Below the pieces are notes generated by a model. That model was not told the DNA's origin and ran no database searches. It saw nothing but the letters and a program-made list of their open reading frames with translations. The position numbers and the translations under genes were made by a program. A DNA stretch of 64,000 nt, from NCBI GenBank assembly GCA_963818925.1, contig CAWFTN010000001.1:2852001-2916000 (forward strand), read 5' to 3'. Positions 43,637 to 52,800 of the stretch are shown here, piece by piece (the stretch's first letter is position 1; every line of letters begins with the position of its first letter). This DNA comes from JAMXLG01 sp963818925 (GTDB taxonomy: Bacteria > Vulcanimicrobiota > Vulcanimicrobiia > Vulcanimicrobiales > Vulcanimicrobiaceae).

Positions 43637-44493
43637 GCGCCTTCCTTTCGGCGACGAGCGACAAGCGCCGCCGCACGGACAACGGCCGCATCGTTAGGAC
43701 GTGCGATCCGCGCAAGCTGCTGGAGTTCGCCGTCATCCTTCGCGTTCTTCGCAAAGCGCGCGATTGCGGCAGCGCCGGCGCGAGCGCGGCGCAACAGTAC
43801 GGCCATCGAGGTGATGTACGCGGCGGAGTCGCGGCCGGCGGGTGATTCGGAAACCACCGGCGGCGCAAAGCGAATATTTGCATCGACGAGCACGATGACC
43901 AAAGCTGCGACCACGATCCAGAACGCGGCGCGTACCGGCAACGGCAACACCGACCACAACGTTCGGTCAACGGCGTATCCGTGAAGCCGTTCGTCGAACG
44001 CGACGGGACCACGTCCGGCGAGCGCATCGTACGCCGCAACGATCGCCTGCGGATGGAGCGAGAGCGCGCGGTTTGTGTAAGACGTTACATCGAGGACCGT
44101 CACGTGAAGCTTGCGCCGCTCGATCGTCTTGCGCATCGGATCGTCGAGCGGCGATGCGAAGTACACGAGCTTGCCGCCCGACTTCACGAATGCGCCGAGC
44201 CGTTTATAGTCGTTGTCATCGTAGACCGAGCCGCTGCCGGTGCGAACCTCGGGTAGCGTCGATGTGAACGCGATGACGCGGATCTTCGCATCGCGCGGCG
44301 CAAGTGGAGCTTGCAAGCGCCGAACGTCGACGTTCTCCGATCGCAAAACGTTAAAGAGCGCTTCGTACCCGTCCGGTCCGGCATCGAACGTCGAATGCGT
44401 TGAGACGGCGCTGCCTTGCGATACGAGCGCAAAGGCGATCAGCAAGGCCGCGCCGGCCAGAAGAATCGCGATCTCGATTGCGCGTCGTTTCAT
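43633..44493 (-). CDS. DUF4350 domain-containing membrane protein
   Basis: 286 residues from ATG 44493 (MKRRAIEIAILLAG). An N-terminal membrane segment, the DUF4350 soluble domain (FDAGPDGYEALFNVLRSENVDVRRL, KSGGKLVYFASPLDD) and a second membrane segment near residue 195. Conserved neighbour of MoxR/DUF58 in many bacteria; the role of the cluster is unclear. Confidence 0.82.
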   Translation of the reverse strand: MKRRAIEIAILLAGAALLIAFALVSQGSAVSTHSTFDAGPDGYEALFNVLRSENVDVRRLQAPLAPRDAKIRVIAFTSTLPEVRTGSGSVYDDNDYKRLGAFVKSGGKLVYFASPLDDPMRKTIERRKLHVTVLDVTSYTNRALSLHPQAIVAAYDALAGRGPVAFDERLHGYAVDRTLWSVLPLPVRAAFWIVVAALVIVLVDANIRFAPPVVSESPAGRDSAAYITSMAVLLRRARAGAAAIARFAKNAKDDGELQQLARIARPNDAAVVRAAALVARRRKEGA

Positions 44494-45128
44494 GCCGCAT
44501 CCGCCGCAGTGGTAAGACGGTCGTACGCGTCGCGTGCGGCGTTCCATGCCGACGCATCAAGGCGTTCCTCGGCATACGCGGCCGCGGAAAAGAGACGCGC
44601 GATTTCGACGAACGGGTCCTCTGCGCTCGCGTTCCGCTCACGCAACGCGCGGCGTAAATCATTAACTGTTGCGCTCGGATCGTCGTGCAGCACGCCGCGA
44701 AGATCGAGCAGTGTGACGGCCGCTGCGAAGAGCAGCCGAATTGCTCGAACGTAATCACCATTCGCGGCGGCATCCGCAGCGGCGCGCGCGGTCGCGTGCG
44801 CACTGCGCGAAGGCCCGATTGCAATCGCAGCGGTCTTCCGCGCGCGATCCAGCTGCACCGCGATCAGCAACCGCGCGCCGACGATGCCCAGCACGACGAC
44901 GCACGCTACCACGATCGCATCGCCGAGCATGGAGACGGCGTTCGGCCCGACGTTCAGATGCGTTGCGAGCGCATGGACGAGCTCTGCATAACGGTCATAG
45001 AGCCACTGCAATACGATCTGCACCCACGAGCGATGAACGACTTGCGTTTGCGTTAGCTCGTAACGCCCGGGCGTCGCCAGCTCGGCGCGAACCGCTCGCA
45101 CTAAGTCGTGCGGCGGTCTCGGCGTCAT
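44490..45128 (-). CDS. DUF4129-type membrane protein
   Basis: 212 residues from ATG 45128, overlapping both neighbours by four bases. One central membrane segment (about 70-92) and a C-terminal region (NGDYVRAIRLLFAAAVTLLDLRGVLHDDPSATVNDLRRAL) matching DUF4129. These domains often end transglutaminase- or MoxR-linked operons. A longer frame to 45680 is a shadow of the next gene. Confidence 0.78.
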   Translation of the reverse strand: MTPRPPHDLVRAVRAELATPGRYELTQTQVVHRSWVQIVLQWLYDRYAELVHALATHLNVGPNAVSMLGDAIVVACVVVLGIVGARLLIAVQLDRARKTAAIAIGPSRSAHATARAAADAAANGDYVRAIRLLFAAAVTLLDLRGVLHDDPSATVNDLRRALRERNASAEDPFVEIARLFSAAAYAEERLDASAWNAARDAYDRLTTAADAA

Positions 45129-46072
45129 ACCCCGGCCGTCAAGCGCTGGAGGTCGGTTTCGAGATCCAGGCCTTCGATTCTCGTCCGAACGTCGTAGTAG
45201 TAGACGGCAAGCAGCGTTGTCAAAAACGCCGCCAACATCGCGCCGACGATCGTGTTGATGGCGAGTTCGATCGCCTGATTCTTCAGAACAAGCGTCACGA
45301 GCAGCGCGACGGTCGTGCTCAACGTAAACACACCGAGTTGCAATCCCATGTAGGCGAGCGCCATCAGCAGCGCTTTCTTGAACTCGATGCGATTGAAGAC
45401 GCGCCGGTAGGCGAGCCCAACCGCACGCACGGGTCCCGCATCTTCGAGCGAGGTGGAATACATCGAAAACGCATATGCGATCAAAAGCAAGAGAAACAGC
45501 AGCAGAACCGCCAAAAGCCCTACCACTGCAACAATGAAGACGATGACGGCGAGCGGCAGCGCCACGCGAACGAGCAGAAGGCCCACGGTGAGGAGCAACA
45601 CGAGGCCGATGACCATCGTGATGTAGAGGCCAAACAGAATCAATACGTTGAGGAACGCCGTACCGAGTAACGGCAACCATCGTCGCAGCACCGTCGCGAA
45701 ACTCGCCCGATAGTCGGGTTCTTCGCCCTTGTAGACACGCGCGACACCGACCGCCACCGCGTTATTGACGAACGGCGCAAAGATGAGCGCGATCGCGGCA
45801 ATCCCCAAAAGAGCTGCCAGCTCCTGGTTGGAAATCGGCGATTGCGGCATCTTCGTCTTCGTCTTCGCCGGATGTTCGATCTGGCCGATCACCTGCGAAA
45901 GCGACTCGCCCCGATCGGGCAAGGCGACGTATTGGATGACGGCGAGCGGCGCAAGCAGCGTCAGCACCATCAGCGTGAATGTGACGAAGTTGCGTACGTA
46001 AAGGGTCACGGCGCGGTCGAAGATCTCGCCGATTCCAAGAGGCCGAAGTGCAAATGCAGGCGTCGATACCAT
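45125..46072 (-). CDS. Multi-pass membrane protein (glycerophosphoryl diester phosphodiesterase membrane-domain-like)
   Basis: 315 residues with about six membrane segments. The opening RPLGIGEIFDRAVTLYVRNFVTF and the middle AYRRVFNRIEFKKALLMALAYMGLQLG match the membrane domain family found in GlpQ-linked proteins and in conserved DUF membrane proteins. No phosphodiesterase active site, so the enzyme part is absent. First gene of the DUF4129/DUF4350/MoxR/DUF58 run. Confidence 0.75.
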   Translation of the reverse strand: MVSTPAFALRPLGIGEIFDRAVTLYVRNFVTFTLMVLTLLAPLAVIQYVALPDRGESLSQVIGQIEHPAKTKTKMPQSPISNQELAALLGIAAIALIFAPFVNNAVAVGVARVYKGEEPDYRASFATVLRRWLPLLGTAFLNVLILFGLYITMVIGLVLLLTVGLLLVRVALPLAVIVFIVAVVGLLAVLLLFLLLLIAYAFSMYSTSLEDAGPVRAVGLAYRRVFNRIEFKKALLMALAYMGLQLGVFTLSTTVALLVTLVLKNQAIELAINTIVGAMLAAFLTTLLAVYYYDVRTRIEGLDLETDLQRLTAGV

Positions 46073-46136
46073 CTCGGCCCCGCGCTTCTTGGGCGTTCTG
46101 CGGGCCTCCTCGCGTCGTTGCGAGTATCAACCCCGT

Positions 46137-46775
46137 ATGGATCTCGGTACGCTGGCGGCGATCCGTCGCTATCCCGTCAAAAGCCTACGCGGCGAGCCGC
46201 TGGACGAAGTCGCCGTCCTGCCGCAGGGCGTCGAGGACGACCGCGTGCGCGCGATGATCGTGCGCGAAGGCCATGCCCGCGTCGGCAAGCCGTATCGCGG
46301 CAAGGAGAACGACCGTTTGCATCTCTCTGCAGACCCCGAGACGGGAATCGAACGCGCGCACGAGCGCGGCGTCGACGTCGAGCTGGAAACGCGTGACGAG
46401 GAGCCGTTCGTCGACGACGCGCCGGTCTCGATCATCGTCGATAAGTGGCTCCGCGGCTTGAACGCGTACGTCGGGTACGACGTCGAATTCGAACGCTTTC
46501 GTCCGAACTTCTTCGTCGCATCGCGCGACGGATTTTCATTGACGGAAGAGGCGATGACCGGACGCGAGGTCGCGCTCGGCGACGTTTTGCTGCGCGTGCG
46601 ATACCCGATCGAACGTTGCGTCGTGACGACCTACGATCAACAGGGCGGCGAAAGCGATCCGGAGATTCTGAGCTACGTCGTGCGCGAGCGCTCGACGTGG
46701 ATGGGAATTTACTGCGACGTGCTGCGCGCCGGCATCGTGCGAATCGGCGATTCGTTCTCTCTCGTCGAACGCTGA
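46137..46775 (+). CDS. MOSC domain-containing protein
   Basis: 212 residues from ATG 46137. MOSC N-terminal barrel IRRYPVKSLRGEPLDEV, then the MOSC core FRPNFFVAS, GDVLLRVRYPIERCVVTTYDQQGG. The conserved Cys (ERCVVTTYDQ) that binds the molybdenum-cofactor sulfur in this family is present. Possibly a sulfur carrier to molybdenum cofactor or an N-hydroxylated-substrate reductase partner. Its 3' end overlaps the convergent regulator gene by 67 bases. Confidence 0.9.
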   Translation: MDLGTLAAIRRYPVKSLRGEPLDEVAVLPQGVEDDRVRAMIVREGHARVGKPYRGKENDRLHLSADPETGIERAHERGVDVELETRDEEPFVDDAPVSIIVDKWLRGLNAYVGYDVEFERFRPNFFVASRDGFSLTEEAMTGREVALGDVLLRVRYPIERCVVTTYDQQGGESDPEILSYVVRERSTWMGIYCDVLRAGIVRIGDSFSLVER

Positions 46776-47065
46776 ACGTCGCGCACGATCGCTTCCAGCG
46801 CATCGATATAATCGAGAAAACGCGAACGCCCCGCGGAAGTGATGCGCACGATCGTCTGAGGCCGCCCGATTCCGGTGCGGCGCTCGGTTTCGACGATGCC
46901 TTCCTCGGCGAGTGCGTGCAGATGGCGGTTGAGGTTGCCGTCGGTCAAACCGCACGCTTCCTGCAGCGCCGTAAACGACACACCTTCGGTTTGCGCGACG
47001 AGCGTCGAGCAGATCGCCAAGCGTCCGCGTTCGTGAAAGACGCGATCGAGATTCGTTGCGCTCAT
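46709..47065 (-). CDS. Winged-helix transcriptional regulator (MarR/ArsR-like, DNA-binding)
   Basis: 118 residues: GRLAICSTLVAQTEGVSFTALQEACGLTDGNLNRHLHALAEEGIVETER is a typical wHTH, with the recognition helix at GLTDGNLNRHL. The wing RTGIGRPQTIVRITSAGRSRF follows. This small family is usually paired with an adjacent membrane protein. It overlaps the membrane gene 47062-47667 by four bases. Confidence 0.88.
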   Translation of the reverse strand: MSATNLDRVFHERGRLAICSTLVAQTEGVSFTALQEACGLTDGNLNRHLHALAEEGIVETERRTGIGRPQTIVRITSAGRSRFLDYIDALEAIVRDVQRSTRENESPIRTMPARSTSQ

Positions 47066-47667
47066 GCGTCGACCGCCCGGTCGCGGAAGACGAAATAGCC
47101 GATCGCAATTTGCGCGCTACCGAAGCCGGCGGGCAGCACCCACCATGCGAGTGCAACGGACGGCGGGACGAAGAGCAATGCGATGCCGACCGCAAGCAGA
47201 GCGACGGCCAGCGGCAAGACGCCGCGCGGAATCATCGTGCGCGAAGCAAAGAGGCCGACGGCGTAACAGCCGTACCAGATACCGGGAAGCAATCCGATCG
47301 CGTTGTTCGCGAGCAGTGCGAACGAGAGTGCGGCGCCGAGCACGAGTGCCGGAAGAATCGAAATGCCGACGGTGCGTGTCTGCCAGCGGTCACGCGCGCT
47401 TTCGTCGCTGACGAACCAATGCGCGATCGCGCCGTAGTTGACGATCGCCGCCGCGGCCGCGCAGACGAACCAAATCGCGAAGTAGATACGCCCTTGATGG
47501 GCACCGTGCGGAATCGGAACCGCGAGCGCTTGGATGACGCCCGCAACGAGCGCAAGAACGCCGGAGAGCACGGCAGCCACGGCCGAGTAGCCTTTGAACC
47601 GCTGCATGTTCGCAAGACGGTCGCGGACTTCGGCGATGTCGAGGAGCGCGCGCTCGAGTTCGGTCAT
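47062..47667 (-). CDS. Membrane protein paired with winged-helix regulator
   Basis: 201 residues, six predicted membrane segments after a charged N-terminal helix (ELERALLDIAEVRDRLANMQRF). No specific family recognised. It is co-translated with the regulator and preceded by a CTTTG-N5-CAAAG palindrome, so it probably acts as the regulator's sensor or target. Confidence 0.75.
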   Translation of the reverse strand: MTELERALLDIAEVRDRLANMQRFKGYSAVAAVLSGVLALVAGVIQALAVPIPHGAHQGRIYFAIWFVCAAAAAIVNYGAIAHWFVSDESARDRWQTRTVGISILPALVLGAALSFALLANNAIGLLPGIWYGCYAVGLFASRTMIPRGVLPLAVALLAVGIALLFVPPSVALAWWVLPAGFGSAQIAIGYFVFRDRAVDA

Positions 47668-47673
47668 TAGCTA

Positions 47674-47688
47674 CTTTGTATCACAAAG
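47674..47688. promoter_or_regulatory. CTTTG-N5-CAAAG operator-like inverted repeat
   Basis: CTTTGTATCACAAAG lies seven bases upstream of the membrane/regulator gene pair start (47667, minus strand). It is a plausible autoregulation site for the adjacent wHTH protein. Confidence 0.5.
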
Positions 47689-47724
47689 TCTTAGAAGACG
47701 GCAACGCGGGCACTGCGATCCTGC

Positions 47725-48411
47725 GTGAGGGAACGGCAAGCAGGCTTCACGCTTGTGGAGCTGCTAATCGGCGCCGCGATCGCCACGATCGTCGTCGGCG
47801 CGCTCGTCGCATTCGCATCGCGCCTAACGCAAACGACCTCGGCCCTCGGCACGCGCGTGCAAAGTCAAAGCGCGGCGGCACGCCTGATGGAGCGCCTGAC
47901 GGCCGAAGCCTCAAGCGCGTGGGCAGTGTACGTCCCGGTGACGGACGTAAACGGGAACGCCAACGCCGATGGACACGAACTCGATTTCTTCAGCGAAGAC
48001 GGTTCCCACCGGCCATATTCGTGGGCGTACACCTTCGATGCCGCGCACGCAGCGATCACGCGCTATGCCTTTGCGCCCGGCACGCCACCGAGTGCGGGTG
48101 AAGTGATTGCTCCTATCGATGCATTTGTTGCAACAAGTATTGCGGTCACACGTCTGCCAGCGGTCGATCCGCTGTTCGCGGGTGCAACGGCGACGGCGGT
48201 AGCGTATGGATTCGACGCGTCCCCGTCTGCCGCCGGGGGAAACGGACTGGTTCAACTGCGGATCAGCGCAAGCGGCGTGAGTCGCAACGAGTTACTCGCG
48301 AGCGTCACCGCGCCAACGACTTTCACCGTCATCGTAATTTACACGCCGTCGCCGCCGCCGGTCGCGACACCGACACCGGCACCGCTGTTGATGACGCCCG
48401 CAACGCCCTGA
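47725..48411 (+). CDS. Type IV pilin-like (pseudopilin) protein
   Basis: 228 residues from GTG 47725. Prepilin signal RQAG-FTLVELLIGAAIATIVVGALVAF with G-1 and mature E5 in place, then a helical spine and a globular domain (RLMERLTAEA, ELDFFSEDG). A Pro/Thr/Ala-rich tail (VATPTPAPLL) ends it. Likely a minor pilin or secretion pseudopilin, substrate of the prepilin peptidase. No other pilus gene is in the window. Confidence 0.85.
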   Translation: MRERQAGFTLVELLIGAAIATIVVGALVAFASRLTQTTSALGTRVQSQSAAARLMERLTAEASSAWAVYVPVTDVNGNANADGHELDFFSEDGSHRPYSWAYTFDAAHAAITRYAFAPGTPPSAGEVIAPIDAFVATSIAVTRLPAVDPLFAGATATAVAYGFDASPSAAGGNGLVQLRISASGVSRNELLASVTAPTTFTVIVIYTPSPPPVATPTPAPLLMTPATP

Positions 48412-48484
48412 TTGCTTCGTATACCACGCGGGATTTATTGTCGACCCGTCCGCATTTACGTCGCACCGAACCGACGGAGGCAGA

Positions 48485-49228
48485 ATGTTTACAGAACGAG
48501 TTGCAATTGTTACCGGCGGTACTCGCGGCATCGGCGCCGCAATCAGCGAACACCTCTCGCGCGCAAACGCCCATGTTGCAGCCGGATACAACAAAGGGAA
48601 AGAATCGGCCGAAAGCTGCGCCGCGCGTATTCGCGACGGCGGCGGCAAGATTTCCGTGCACCAAGGACGTGTCGACGACTTCGAAGATTGTCAGCGTGTC
48701 GTCAAAGAAGTGCTCGAAGAATACGGGCGCGTCGATTTTTTAATCAACAATGCGGGCATCACGCTCGATAAAACGCTCCGAAAAATGTCGTCCGAAGATT
48801 GGTGGAACGTCATCAACGTGAACCTCTCGGGTGCGTTCAACATGACCAAAGCCGTGCTCGAGCACATGATCGAACGCGGAAGCGGACGGGTCGTCAACAT
48901 CAGCTCGGTCATCGGCGCGACCGGAAATATCGGCCAGGCGAATTACGCTGCATCGAAGGCCGGTCTCTTCGGCTTCACAAAGAGCCTAGCGCTCGAAACC
49001 GCCAACAAAGGCATTACCGCCAACGTCGTTGCGCCCGGTTTCATCGAAACAGAAATGGTCGGCTCGATGCCGGCGGAAGCGCTCGAAAAAGTGATCAGCA
49101 AGATCCCAACGCGCCGCCTCGGCCAACCGCACGAAATCGCGCGTATGGTGAAATTCTTATGCGAAGACGACTCCGGCTACATCACCGGCGCCGCCTTCCA
49201 CGTCAACGGCGGCCTCGACATGCTCTAA
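48485..49228 (+). CDS. SDR oxidoreductase, acetoacetyl-CoA/3-oxoacyl reductase-type (PhaB/FabG-like), copy 1
   Basis: 247 residues, classical short-chain dehydrogenase: TGGTRGIG (NADPH loop), INNAGI, catalytic Ser in ISSVIG, YxxxK in QANYAASKAG. The closing HVNGGLDML is PhaB/FabG-like. Probably reduces acetoacetyl-CoA to 3-hydroxybutyryl-CoA for polymer synthesis. GGAGG upstream. The gene is followed by a hairpin repeat array that separates it from a convergent gene. Confidence 0.92.
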   Translation: MFTERVAIVTGGTRGIGAAISEHLSRANAHVAAGYNKGKESAESCAARIRDGGGKISVHQGRVDDFEDCQRVVKEVLEEYGRVDFLINNAGITLDKTLRKMSSEDWWNVINVNLSGAFNMTKAVLEHMIERGSGRVVNISSVIGATGNIGQANYAASKAGLFGFTKSLALETANKGITANVVAPGFIETEMVGSMPAEALEKVISKIPTRRLGQPHEIARMVKFLCEDDSGYITGAAFHVNGGLDML

Positions 49229-49238
49229 CGCGCAGCAT

Positions 49239-49881
49239 GTCATCCTGAGCGAAGCAATTTCGCGAAGCGAAACTGCGTAGTCGAAGGACCGTCTCAATTT
49301 AGAAGCACGATGCGATCCTTCGACTTCGCTACGCTGCGCTCAGGATGACAGTTACGGTTATGGAAGTCCCTCGCGAAGCGTGTCATCCTGAGCGAAGGTG
49401 CGAAGCGCCGTAGTCGAAGGACTGCCTCAATTCAAACGCACGATGCGATCCTTCGACTCCGCTACGCTGCGCTCAGGATGACAGTTACGGTTATGGAAGT
49501 CCCTCGCGAAGCGTGTCATCCTGAGCGAAGGTGCGAAGCGCCGTAGTCGAAGGACTGCCTCAATTCAAACGCATGATGCGATCCTTCGACTTCGCTACGC
49601 TGCGCTCAGGATGACAGTTGCGGTTATGGAAGTCCATCGCGAAGCGTGTCATCCTGAGCGAAGGTGCGAAGCACCGTAGTCGAAGGACTGCCTCAATTCA
49701 AACGCACGATGCGATCCTTCGACTCCGCTACGCTGCGCTCAGGATGACAGTTGCGGTTATGGAACTGGCACGCGAAGCGTGTCATCCTGAGCGAAGGTGC
49801 GAAGCGCCGTAGTCGAAGGACCGCCTCAATTCAAACGCACGATGCGATCCTTCGACTTCGCTACGCTGCGCTCAGGATGAC
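49239..49881. repeat. Tandem array of five imperfect hairpin repeats (about 133-bp period)
   Basis: This 643-bp gene-free stretch has five hairpins of about 100-111 bases, starting at 49239, 49382, 49515, 49648 and 49781. Each opens with GTCATCCTGAGCG and closes with its complement CGCTCAGGATGAC. The inner arms contain GTCGAAGGA and TCCTTCGAC. Linkers of about 33 bases carry GTTACGGTTATGGAAGT. The last arm touches the stop codon of the next gene. Unit 1 is the most divergent and units 2-5 are nearly identical, which indicates recent tandem amplification. No coding signal and no transposase. Confidence 0.93.
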
Positions 49882-49882
49882 A

Positions 49883-51505
49883 CTAGGGTAAGCGGGTGAG
49901 GACGTCGCGGGCGAGGGTTTCCGAGGTTGCGAGGGCGGGTGATGCGGAGCCGCGGACCAGCAATTGGAATGCCATATCGGCTCGGACAACGGTGAGCGTG
50001 CCGTCTTTCCACCCGGCTTTGTCGCCTAGGCCTGAGATCATTTGCGCATCGTTCAGTCCGCTCGAGATCTGCGACGGGAGCGCCCCCATTGCGGGGCCGA
50101 GCGCTGAAGTCACGGCAGTGATGCAATTCAATCCGTGGCACCCAGTTTTCGTCGCTGAAACAGCTTGCGTCGTCAGCACAACGGTTTGAGCGGGCGCACC
50201 GGCATGCGATGCGACAGCCCAGGAGCATTCATTTGCCGATGGGCGTTGTCCCGAGCTAACCGAGGATGCGCCCACGCTCATAGCCGAGGCAACGTCGTTC
50301 GTGCTGAGCATCGCGCACGGATCGACACTTCCGCGCGATGGCGCAGACGTTTGTGCAGTGGCGACTTGCGGCGCAGGCGATGGTTGTGCGGTCGCTCCGG
50401 ATTGGGTCGATCCCGATGCGTTCACGCCGGGCGCCATCGTCACGGTGCCGCCGCACGCCAGACTGATGCGGAAATTCGCGGGCTTGTGATATTGCGGAAC
50501 CGCGAACGGTAATTTCACCGCACTTTGCTTTGCCGTATCGAACGTTACGACCAACCGTATCGGCGCATCGGCGGCATCGAGGGGACTCCAACCGATCAAT
50601 TGCGTGAACGTGTACGGTACGTTCGGTGCAAACGGAACGTTGCGCGCTCCGAGCGCAAATCCGCCGACGGTGTTGAACGATGATCCGTTATTTCCGTTCT
50701 TCGTCGCGAGAAATTCATCGCTCACGTTCGTGGGAGCAACGCGATTCGTCACATCGGGTAATACCCCGGGATAGACTTTACCGTGCGTAACGTTCACCCA
50801 CTCCTGCGTGATACGCCAGCCGAACTGATCCCCCGGTTTCGTCAGATCCGGCGGAGCCGGACCAACAGCGAGAACGCGCATCTTCCACACGCCGTTGGAC
50901 ATCCACTGATTCATGCAGCCTTCAGTCGCGGCAACCTGCGTCGATCCGCCTTGCGCTTGCGCAGCGGCACCGCTCGCGGTGCAGCCGAGATCGTAAGTGA
51001 AGTTGTATTGATTGCTCGTGAAGTGCGGCTTGTTGCTCGTGGCGGACAGCTTGTCGCCCTCGAACGAGACGTTGAGCGTTTTGGGTTTGTCCTTCGGGTC
51101 CACGGTATTATTCGCACCGAAAAAGGTTTGCGTATATGTGAATTCGCCCGAAGGCGCTTGCGTGTTATACGCGAGACCCTCTTCGCGGTGGCCTTCCGCT
51201 ATAAGCGTGCTTCCGCTGGACAATTGCAACTGCTCGGGCTTCAAAAACGAATCGGCAGGCGCGAGCTCTCGCGACGTTCCATTGCGCCACGTTTGCGTCA
51301 CTTGCCAGCCGGACTGCGTCGAGCCGTTCATAACCGGTTCGACTTTGTCGACTTTCGCGCGCCAAACGCCGTTGAAGAGGAACTGATTGACACAGCCGTT
51401 GCGCGCGCTCTGCGCGAGCGCGGCTTCGGGGCTCAGCGCAATCGTGGATGTTACGAGCGAAACGCCGGCGGCAAACGCGGTCGCGGCGACGATACGGAAG
51501 CGCAT
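49883..51505 (-). CDS. Secreted protein with two tandem GC(V/M)NQ domains and a DUF3558-like C-terminus
   Basis: 540 residues from ATG 51505 (GGAGG just upstream; the in-frame 51517 is an alternative). Signal peptide (about 1-31). Two related modules: NGCVNQFLFNGVWRAKV (about 36) and EGCMNQWMSNGVWKMRV (about 194), each with a Cys pair and a WQVTQTWRN / WRITQEWVN strand. A Pro/Ser linker (about 370-395) precedes a third part, CAMLSTNDVASAMSVG to NECSWAV, typical of DUF3558-type secreted proteins, with Cys pair GCHGLNC. Likely a cell-surface protein; binding partner unknown. Confidence 0.75.
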   Translation of the reverse strand: MRFRIVAATAFAAGVSLVTSTIALSPEAALAQSARNGCVNQFLFNGVWRAKVDKVEPVMNGSTQSGWQVTQTWRNGTSRELAPADSFLKPEQLQLSSGSTLIAEGHREEGLAYNTQAPSGEFTYTQTFFGANNTVDPKDKPKTLNVSFEGDKLSATSNKPHFTSNQYNFTYDLGCTASGAAAQAQGGSTQVAATEGCMNQWMSNGVWKMRVLAVGPAPPDLTKPGDQFGWRITQEWVNVTHGKVYPGVLPDVTNRVAPTNVSDEFLATKNGNNGSSFNTVGGFALGARNVPFAPNVPYTFTQLIGWSPLDAADAPIRLVVTFDTAKQSAVKLPFAVPQYHKPANFRISLACGGTVTMAPGVNASGSTQSGATAQPSPAPQVATAQTSAPSRGSVDPCAMLSTNDVASAMSVGASSVSSGQRPSANECSWAVASHAGAPAQTVVLTTQAVSATKTGCHGLNCITAVTSALGPAMGALPSQISSGLNDAQMISGLGDKAGWKDGTLTVVRADMAFQLLVRGSASPALATSETLARDVLTRLP

Positions 51506-51600
51506 GTCAACCTCCACTCAAAACCGGAACTCCCATCATTATACGGATAGCGGGGCGGTTAGTCGCACGTTTTTGAAGAAGGGGCGCCATCGCAACGCAG

Positions 51601-52757
51601 GTTTTGAACCGCATTATCGTTGTCGCTGTTGCCGTATTTCGCGCTTGCGTTCACGGTGCCGGATATCGCTTTGCCGTGGATGCCATTTTCAACGTTCGGT
51701 TACAACGCGACGCCGGACGGCGCATCACCGGTATAGTGCCAGGCCTCTCGGCTGCGAAAGCCGGTCTTAAAACCGGCGACCGCATCGACATCTCGAAGAT
51801 CACGACGCACGAGCGGCGCTATCTCTGCATTCTGTCGCCGGCACCCCAACATCGTTCTTATCGTTGAACAGTGTTTGTTCGTACTTATTGCGGCCGCTCT
51901 TGCGTACTTGCGGCCGTCGTGGCTGACGTGGTCGTTTTATCTCTATGCGGTTGGAGTAAGCTCCAACTCAATCTCGATGTTCTCGCGCCTTAGTGATGGT
52001 GCAATGCCGTTCTACTCGGCGGCGATGTCCGGCATCCTCATCGCTGCGAGCATGTGTATGATCGTGCTTGCGATGTTATTTCCGCGTACCGAACCATCGA
52101 AGAATATACGCATGATGTTGCCCTTCTTAGCATCGATCGCGATCGTTTGGTTTGCTATCGATCTTATATTCGGCTATAGGGGGATATTCAACACGGCGTA
52201 ACGTGGTAGTCCCGAAGCTCTACAAGTCGTCTTGCGGCTGAATCTTATGTTACCGTTTCTCGCATACGCAGCCGCCATCATCGCATTCGTTGCAAATTAC
52301 GTCCATTCCGAGGAGAGCGCCCGCAAGCGCCTCCAATGGGTTGGACTGAGGTTCATCTGCGGCTTCGGCGGCACCGCGTGGCTTTTCATCGTTGAAACGA
52401 TCTTCCAGTTCATCAATGGCGATATCCCGCTGTGAGCGATCAACCTGCTGCAGACGCTCAACATCTGCATTCCCGTCGCCGTGGCCTACGCGATTTTTGA
52501 AGCATCGCGTGATCGACGTGCGCTTCTTCGTCAGCCGCGCGCTCGCGTACGGCTTAATCACAACGTTTTCCGTTGCCGTCCTTGCGCTGCGATTACACGC
52601 AGGCCGCATCTCGATTCAGCAGGGCGACTTCCTCGAGACCATTACCGCCCACGCCGCCGTCGCGTACGATCACGTGCTGAGCGAAGAGCGGGCTGCGAAA
52701 AACGAACGGCTCGCAATCGAAAACCGGGTGCTGAGGTCGCTGGTCGGCCAACCTTAA
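51601..52757 (+). pseudogene. Decayed PDZ and multi-TM sensor-like gene
   Basis: Fragments of one membrane protein in several frames. LPYFALAFTVPDIALPWMPF is in one frame, then RRITGIVPGLSAAKAGLKTGDRIDIS (a PDZ domain) in another. Next come membrane segments at 51875-52201 and at 52232-52435, a stop at 52433-52435 where the text runs on as AINLLQTLNICIPVAVAYAIFE, and after a further slip HRVIDVRFFVSRALAYGLITTF to VLRSLVGQP. At least four disruptions. No kinase or cyclase domain is left. I do not recognise the intact family exactly. Confidence 0.78.
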
Positions 52758-52800
52758 GATTTGCTAGGTGTGTGAAGCGCCGGGGTACAACCCTTATAGT

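Noticed and set aside
49239..49881. Possible CRISPR array
   Set aside because: The 133-base period, near-identical linkers and dyad-symmetric repeats of 100 bases lack variable spacers; no cas genes nearby.
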